Source: Melanocharis versteri (Eukaryota; Chordata; Aves; Passeriformes; Melanocharitidae). From it: a stretch of DNA of 64,000 nucleotides. Each line of letters opens with the position of its first letter. Position 1 is the first letter of the stretch. A program made the position numbers and the translations under genes. Positions 57,337-64,000 of this stretch are shown here, piece by piece. The stretch covers positions 280,621-344,620 of the forward strand of contig VZTG01001991.1 of NCBI GenBank assembly GCA_013397845.1, given 5' to 3'. The notes beneath the pieces are model-generated. The model was not told where the DNA came from, ran no database searches, and saw only the letters and a program-made list of their open reading frames with translations.

Positions 57337-57466
57337 TGTGGTGCCTGGTTCCCTTTTGAGGCTGAGAGAGTCTTAGGTCTGCTTGGCCTTTGTAATCTGG
57401 AGCAGAAATCGGAGAGCCAGGCCAAACCTAGCTGGATATCCTTTTCTTTCCTGGTGCGTTTGCTCC
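56874..57466 (-). CDS. TNC: TNC exon 2: 5' UTR end, signal peptide, oligomerisation domain
   Basis: The acceptor (ttttag) ends just before 57466 and the donor (GTAAGG) follows 56874. The ATG is at 57336, leaving 130 nt of 5' UTR in this exon. Residues 1-22 form a hydrophobic signal peptide and are followed by a basic RQKR stretch at about 30-33. Residues 118-140 carry heptad-spaced leucines (DIKDLLSRLEELEGL), the coiled coil that trimerises tenascin arms. It is flanked by cysteines at 111, 113, 140, 146 and 147, which in this family covalently link trimers into hexamers. The exon ends in phase 1 at Val-Glu-Gly. An endogenous retroviral LTR lies about 150 bp upstream of its acceptor. Confidence 0.97.
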
Positions 57467-57618
57467 CTAAAAGGAAGAAGAAGGGACAGTGTAAGGGATG
57501 AACTGCAGCTGCACCACCCAACGAAGGTGTGACACTGCTCATGTGCTGCATCCTCAGAGAACAGGACCATCACACTTCACCCAAGCTGCTGAGCTTGCTC
57601 TGATATATAGTAACAGTG

Positions 57619-57892
57619 TGTGGACGTGCAGTCCTAAGAATTTTCTCCTTCTCACGAACTCTGTCGGAAAACAAGATAAACTGGGACATTTTCCTCTCTT
57701 TCTAATCTTATGTTTCGCTAACTGAAGCTGTAAGGCTTCAGCCAATCCTCCTGAGGGGTGGGATGACTCTGTCCAATCACTATTATGTAGATATCTCTGT
57801 ATAAAAGTTAGAATCAAAATAAAGTCTCTCACACTTCTGCTTTCTATGGCTTGGTGTGTGTTCTGCTCTCCTTACTGCCGCTCACAGCGACA
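57619..57892 (+). mobile_element. Solo LTR of an endogenous retrovirus (274 bp, 6-bp TSD)
   Basis: Starts TGTGGACG and ends GCGACA (TG...CA, with short inverted TGT/ACA ends). It is flanked by a perfect 6-bp duplication ACAGTG at 57613-57618 and 57893-57898. Inside are CCAAT motifs near 57740 and 57773, TATAAAA at 57800-57806 and AATAAA at 57818-57823. A 6-bp duplication fits class II (beta/alpha-type) retroviruses, and the tight TATA-AATAAA spacing with a short R resembles avian alpharetrovirus-type LTRs. It lies antisense to TNC, 150 bp upstream of exon 2. No internal viral genes are present, so it is a recombination remnant. Confidence 0.88.
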
Positions 57893-57898
57893 ACAGTG

Positions 57899-60800
57899 GT
57901 TTTCCAGCATCTCAGTGTGATTCTGAAGGAAAAGCCACCAGACATGAAGAAAGCTGCTGTTATTTCCAGGTTAAAGCTAATACAAAGTATTGTGAAAAGT
58001 TTAACTGCCTCAAGCAGAAGACCAGGGCAAAGACACCTGCTGAGTCTCAGCTCAACTGAAAACAGAGGTAGATAAAATAAATATGTGCTCTGTTATGATT
58101 TGACCAATGTTAAATTCTGTATTTTCTTCACCCCCCCCACTGCTTGAAGGCTGCTCAATGTTGGACCACATAAGAAACTCAAGACATCATCAAAAAGTGA
58201 ATCAACACCACCAAGCTCGTTCCATCCCTTTTCTGTTTGTTTTAAATTACTCCAATTGCTGTGGAATCTGAACTCCAGGGCTTGTAGCTCCATAGTAAGT
58301 TCTACTATATGGTGATTTATCAAGGGCATGAAGATAAACGGAGCTCTCTGCAGGTGGAAGGTTCTGGTGGCAGTGCTTGTATCACAGAGGTATTTTAGTA
58401 TGAAAGGAGTGAGACACAAGAGAAGCTGAGACTCTGACAACAGAGACAGCAATAAAACTACATGTGTAAAAATGCCTTTTTAGCAGCCAATATCCCTTTC
58501 CACCAGGCAGCATTTCCCGCTGTCTGATCTTTCCTCAGCTATAACACAATAACTCGTGTACAGTTACAAGCACCTGGCTGGGCTCTCTAGCTCCTCCTGA
58601 AACTCATTCTTTTCAATTAGCTGCAGTATTTCCTCTTCCTCCTCAGTCTGTGCGTGTTCCTTTTCAGTGGAGTGAGCCAGGGGAGTGGAAAGACATCCAT
58701 TGACTTCCATGCAGGATCAGCCCCTCAGCACGTAGAGTGAGGAGCCAAAGCAGTAATGGACTGCCTGAACAAGCACACCTAATAAATGTCATCCCAGCAT
58801 TTGTTTTCCTTCCCTCTCCCAGAAGAGCTCGGTTTAATGGTTAGATCAGTGACTGTGCTTTCAGTGGTTGCAAGCTATGAAAGGCCAGTAATGGAGGAAA
58901 CAGCAATTTATCCTCTAAACATCATCGTTTGGATGCTAATTTATTTGTCAGATGAGAGACCAGCCTCTTCCACCCTTCTGCTTCCCCCAAAGTGGAGGGA
59001 TTGTTTTTCCCATGCTATCCCAGCTGCTTTTGTGAGGGAATGACAATAATACATCAGACACTTCACTGAAGTTTTGTGGGTTTTGTAGGCAACGTTGAGC
59101 CCACAAAGGGCAAACTTCACCCCTTTTTACTGGGGAATAAATCAGAAGCAAACAAGCAGCAGGGAAGGCTTTTTCCTTGTTACAGAAAACCGTTCAGCTT
59201 TAAGGCATTTCTAACACTTACCCCATTTGCTCAAATATTTCTGCAAGCCCTGCCTGCACCAGAAGAGATCACAAGGTTTTTAATAAAGAATAACAGAGAC
59301 AGACATGCTCCAGGTCTCATTTCTGACTCAATCCCTAAACCGGGTTGCCAGTTCATGAAATGTGTTCAGGACTGTATTTGAAGTGGGATTTTAGTCTCGA
59401 GCACTCCCACTTGGGCTTTGCAAACTGCTTCCCATGCAATTCCATGTGCTGCTATGCACTTTTTGCCCCAGGACAAGGTCATACTGCTAAAATTGATACC
59501 TGACCCTCAAGTAGTCATTAAAGGGACAGGCTGCTTGACAGATGGATCACCAGTGGAAAACGGAACAAACTGGAGGCAGCTCTGCATCTAATTCTCACTG
59601 AATTTTAGTGAAAGTTGAGCATCCATTTCCTTATGGCTTCTGTAAATCCCAACCTACAGGAGTATGGGCTGTGCCCAAACCAAGGAAATTGCACTTTTTT
59701 CTGCTGACTGGTGTGAGTTGACAAATCACTTAATGGTGGCACAAACTGTGATTTCTTTATTATGCCTGGAAAATGAAAAACGTGCTCTGGCAAGAGTCAC
59801 TGTTGCTGTCACCGTCAGTACTGATGAAAGCCACATGGACACCAGGACTTTGGGTGGACACTCGCTGAATTGGAGGCAGCCAAACCTCTCGGCTCATAGA
59901 TGATACTGCAAGAATTAATGTGTCTTGGCTGACATCCTTTTGAAGTTTCTGGAGGAACATCGTGGTGGTCTAGGAGCAGCATTCCATGCCTGCTCTGTGA
60001 CCTCTGTGCTTTGACACCTCGTGTGATGTCTGAGCTAATTCCTCCCCATCAGGTGTTTCCCCTCCCATCTGCCAAGGGCCCGGCACGATTAGCTGAGCTC
60101 CGCTCCTGGGTCTGACATCTACCAAACGAGACACCTTCCTGCAGTTATTTATACATTAGCCATGGTCTTGGCTGGGAGAACAAAGAGGACATCCTTCTCT
60201 CCAAGCCCAGTTCCTCGAACATATCCAAACAACAGCTCCGACCACAATGGACCACCCGGGAGCAGGAGAGAAACGAAGCCACAGCGACTCCCAGGCTCTG
60301 CTGTCCCTTCATTTTTCCTCATCTTCCCTTCAGAACAGCTTGTGGATATCGTATTTTAAACCTGCCTCTTGGAGAAACCTTCTCAACACTTTGTTTGCAG
60401 GCATCAGCTGCTGGATTATTTAAGGCCACCTAAAAGTCTTTCAGCAAGGGTTGGCAAAAGATGGCCCTTCCCAGCATGAGTTTGGCCTTGTGGTCTCTGA
60501 GAGGAGCTGGGTGATGTCTGATACCTCCCAGGTAGGTTTGTACGACCCAGAGTTTGTCCATTTTTACAAATATTTTGTTCAATAAAGAACACTACCCATT
60601 CTAATGAGCTGTGCCCTCAGGTCTTCCTGCCACCCTGAGTACAAAAATCCTGGCAATGATGATGTGGATGATCTGCAAAATGTTCTGCTTGTCATGCAGG
60701 ACAATAAATCTAGAGCTCCTGCTCTCCCCATCTGGTCATTGGCACCTTCCCACCCTCCTTGGGCAAGAATTATCTCCTGCTCCCCTGCTCTCCAAGGCAC

Positions 60801-63800
60801 AACCTCAACATAAATAAGAAGAAAAGGTGTTGTGGCCTCTCACACATCTTAAATATCTGATTTTAAAAATAGAGATTCTGAATTGAGAAGCAAATCATGG
60901 CATCTCTGCAGTACCAGCTGGGGCAAAAGGAGATTCAGGTAAGAAAAGAATTTTCTTACATGAACATTAACTTTAAAAGTTAGAATTTAACCAAAGAGCA
61001 GAAAAAGGCTATTTCTAGAAAACACTCCTTAAAAACCTGATCACTGCCTGGTGATACACTTAATAATATGTGGTGGAAGTAAGATGGATTGTCAGTAGCA
61101 CAAAGAGAAGGAATAATTTTCATTTCCACTGCAGCCCTTTCATCTGAAGATCTGAAAGCACATCACAGTCTGGCTGTCAAAAGCTGAGAAAATGTTATTA
61201 AAAAGGGTTATTTCTTTGTTTAGACATGCCCCCCTTCCCCTCGCCCCCCTCCCGGCACCAGAACTTTTTCAGGACCTTTCCATTTAATTAGAAGTTTGTT
61301 TCTTAATAGGAAATTTTCAGTCAATCTTGAAAAAAACCCCAGGAATCCCAACTCCTGGGGTATACTAAGCAAAGGTAATGTATGAATATTTCCCTTCCCC
61401 AAAGCCATATTTGCTGGAAAGCAGCAGGTGTCAGAAACTAAATTAATGTCTGCATACTTTAAAGTCCTGGTGTAGCACTCTAGCCCATCCTGAATGTTCA
61501 GGAGTGGCAGAATTCTGAGATGATTTGTGGGTATGTGGAATGATAAATATGCAGATGAGAGCCCTGTGCAATTTTAATCAAAACAGATTGCAGCAAGGAA
61601 GGAATGGAGGTGTTAAAAACGATCTCAGCTGTCCTTCCTAACGAAGGCAGAAGGCTGATTAGATTTGCTCAGACACCCTCTACATGTCATGACTTGGAAA
61701 TTAGACATAAAAATGGCAGGGAAAAAAGAGGGGGAAAAAGGAAACAATTCCTGTCTAAGCAGATACTTCCAACATTACAGCAGGAGGGGATCAAATATTA
61801 TCAGCACATATTGGATTCAAGCACATCTTGTTAAAATCTGGGTAAAATAGCAGCGGGCTGCATTCTGACAGGGAGGAAGACTCTGCTGGAGGAGAGCCAA
61901 AGCCCTCTCCAGGGAGCACAACAAGGAGCATTTTGAGGTTTGTAAATTGCTAACCCCAAAATAGTTTCCTGTGATCTGTTAACTGCAGGAACTTCATGTT
62001 TGCGGAGTTTCCACCGAGGCTGTGTGTGCTCCCTGCAGCCTGGGCTGCCCAGCAGGGCAGGGTGGAGGCACTGACACCACGTTATCACTGCCCCTCTCCT
62101 CATCTACTGCCACAAAAACGAAAGAGCCTCAGCAGGGATTTGATCCTTCCCTCTCTGCAGGCATGGGGAATCGGGGCATTTTCTGCAAGGAATACAGGCA
62201 GTGCTGTTCCACGGGACTCGTAAACCGAGACCATCTGCCTTTCACAAGGCGAGGCCTCGAAAGATGCAACCTTTCAAAGCCAAAGTGCTGCGGTGGTTCT
62301 GCCAAGAGCATGTGGCTCCCGAGGCTCCGGGAAGCTTCTCCAGAGGCTCTGGGAATCTTCTCCAGCAGAAGTGGATTAAGTCTGAAGTCAATTGAAATGT
62401 TCTCAAAGCAAGGGACTGGGGGGTCCCTGGAAGTTTTGACGTGTCAGGCCAAAACATGAACGGCTCTGACTTCATCATCTTTCACTGCTGTTTCCACAAG
62501 TTCATAACTGCAGAAAATAATTTTCTTTCCATTCCCAAATCCAGCAGGGCAAAGGAATCAGCAGGGATACTCAGTGCAGGTCAAACTACATTAAATCACA
62601 GTGGAGAGCAGAAATTCATAACAGTCCTAAGCCATCAGCCCTGAATCTTTTCAGCAGAAATGATCAAAGCCAAATTGTCGCCTTTTTTCTTTTCTTTTTC
62701 TCTCTTCTTTATTTACATTGTATCCATTCTAAGGAGAGGAATTTTAAGGCAGCCAAATTTAGAGTAATGCAGAAAATCCACTGTGTTCCCCAAGGCTCCC
62801 AGAGAACGTGTGTGCAAAGAAGTGTGGCAATTGTTTCAACCCCAATTAGACCCCACAGATATGAACAGGCCCTGAGGGTGTGAAACTCCAAAGGGAAACT
62901 TTCATAACTCAGGAATTTTCTATGAAGTTTTAAATTGACCGCACAAAAAGGTGAAAAGAGGGTCAGAACTTTCAGAGGGGACAGAAAGAAGCTGATTGTC
63001 TTTTTCTCAATGGTTCTAACAGATAAAGTGTAGAGTGATTAGTAGGAACCCATTCGGGTTCCAGGTTGAGGAGTTCCCTTTAATTTATCCCCAAAAAATT
63101 TCACTTCTACCTCCATGGCCAGGTCATAAAGAATAAACATCCTGCAAATGCTCTACAGTTTTCTAGATAAGAAATCCCACATCTGGAAAGTCCCCACAAA
63201 ACTCTGGATCCAGGCTCAGTGACCTCCCTTTAATAAACAGCAAAATGTGAAGGCACTGATTTGAGAGCCTTTGCCACCCCACCTATGCCAGATTTTCAGA
63301 CTAAAGCTCTTCCTGGAAATTACAGAGGGAGATAAACATTAACCAAAATATCTGTGGGAGTGCAATGAGAGTGAAAAAGAGGGAAAAAGCAAGAAAGCAT
63401 CCTCTGGAAAAACCCCATAGAGGAAGAGGCAGAGAGGAAACCACTGGGAAGGAAGTTTTAAAACTTGTTTAACTAGAAGAGTTGAAGTCTAGGGATACAA
63501 ATGACACAAATCCACCTTTTCTGTCACAGAAGGGACTCAGTGATGTCCACAGCCCCACAAGAGGAGCCTCATGGCATCCACATGTGCTGGAGGAAGGCAA
63601 AGAGCCTCTTCTCCAAAAGCTTTTGTAATTAAAATGGATAAACTATGCACACCCCTCCACTTTAAATATGGAAAACTGGGACATGCAGAGGTGACACGGA
63701 GACTCCCAAGCTCCCCAGGAGCCTCTGCCTTTTTGCTGAGGTATTTTACCCACTGCAAGCCAGAGGAAGCTGCTCCAGCTCTGCTGAGTCCCACCACAGT

Positions 63801-64000
63801 GGTTCAAACACCTCCCAGAAGGCATTTATAGCATTAAAGCACATAAAAGCACATTTTCCTCCGCATGTGCCTGCCTTTGTGACTCAAATCCTTTTCATTC
63901 CAGGGCAAACCAGCAGTTTGTGTTTGATGTGGGTGAGCAGCCACAGCTCAGGGCTCTGGATGCCCCCTGAAGCCACCTGTGTCCCATCTGCTGCTGGCAC
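57899..64000. other. TNC intron 1 or 5' flank
   Basis: No coding exon on either strand. TNC has a non-coding first exon in other vertebrates, which may lie here or beyond the window; nothing in the sequence decides it. No CpG-island-like promoter is visible. Confidence 0.6.

Noticed and set aside
60145..60153. TATAAATAA on the minus strand as a possible TNC promoter
   Set aside because: A lone TATA-like motif in A/T-rich DNA; no recognisable first exon, donor or CpG-rich context could be tied to it.
1..64000. tRNA, rRNA, bacterial operon or phage system
   Set aside because: Read in both directions, nothing resembling tRNA boxes, rRNA, ribosome-binding sites or prokaryotic gene packing was seen; the window is intron-rich vertebrate DNA.

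Overview
The window is genomic DNA from a bird. The evidence is a set of CR1 LINE fragments with the typical 3' (ATTCTRTG)n tails, avian-type endogenous retrovirus LTRs, and one large split gene whose translated exons match chicken tenascin-C almost residue for residue. It differs from chicken at many positions, so another species is likely (perhaps a passerine), but the sequence alone does not name it.

Only one gene is supported: TNC (tenascin-C), on the minus strand. It runs from coding exon 2 at about 57.47 kb down to a poly(A) signal near 10.5 kb. Twenty-six coding exons can be placed, all with GT/AG borders and matching phases. Together they give 6153 nt, or 2050 residues plus stop, if every cassette exon is included. 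The order is: signal peptide and oligomerisation domain (56.87-57.34 kb); one exon with a partial EGF module and 12 full 31-residue EGF modules (54.71-55.93 kb); constitutive fibronectin type III (FN3) repeats 1-5 (48.0-53.4 kb); the alternative FN3 block A, B, AD2, AD1, C, D (28.1-38.6 kb), one 273- or 276-nt phase-1 exon each; FN3 6-8, two exons each (18.4-23.8 kb); and the fibrinogen-like globe in five exons (11.2-16.4 kb). The non-coding first exon and promoter were not identified and may lie beyond 64 kb.

The rest is intron and flanking DNA: 1-10.48 kb lies 3' of the gene and 57.47-64 kb is intron 1 or upstream DNA. It contains about ten CR1 pieces, a solo LTR with a perfect 6-bp target duplication next to exon 2, LTR-like remnants at 5.1-5.4, 13.55-13.66 and 14.04-14.67 kb, and minisatellites at 3.1, 27.1, 29.0-29.7 and 43.2-43.4 kb. 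All five runs of N lie inside or beside such repeats.

No new multi-gene system is present. The best leads are: (1) a decayed but splice-competent FN3 exon at 41.14-41.40 kb between FN3-5 and FN3-A, which could act as a poison exon; (2) a donor-site pattern in which all seven cassette-type exons lack G at +5 while 16 of 19 constitutive donors have it; (3) an EGF array one module shorter than chicken's as I recall it; and (4) a 3' UTR with matched inverted ATT arrays and a G-quadruplex motif just after the stop codon.
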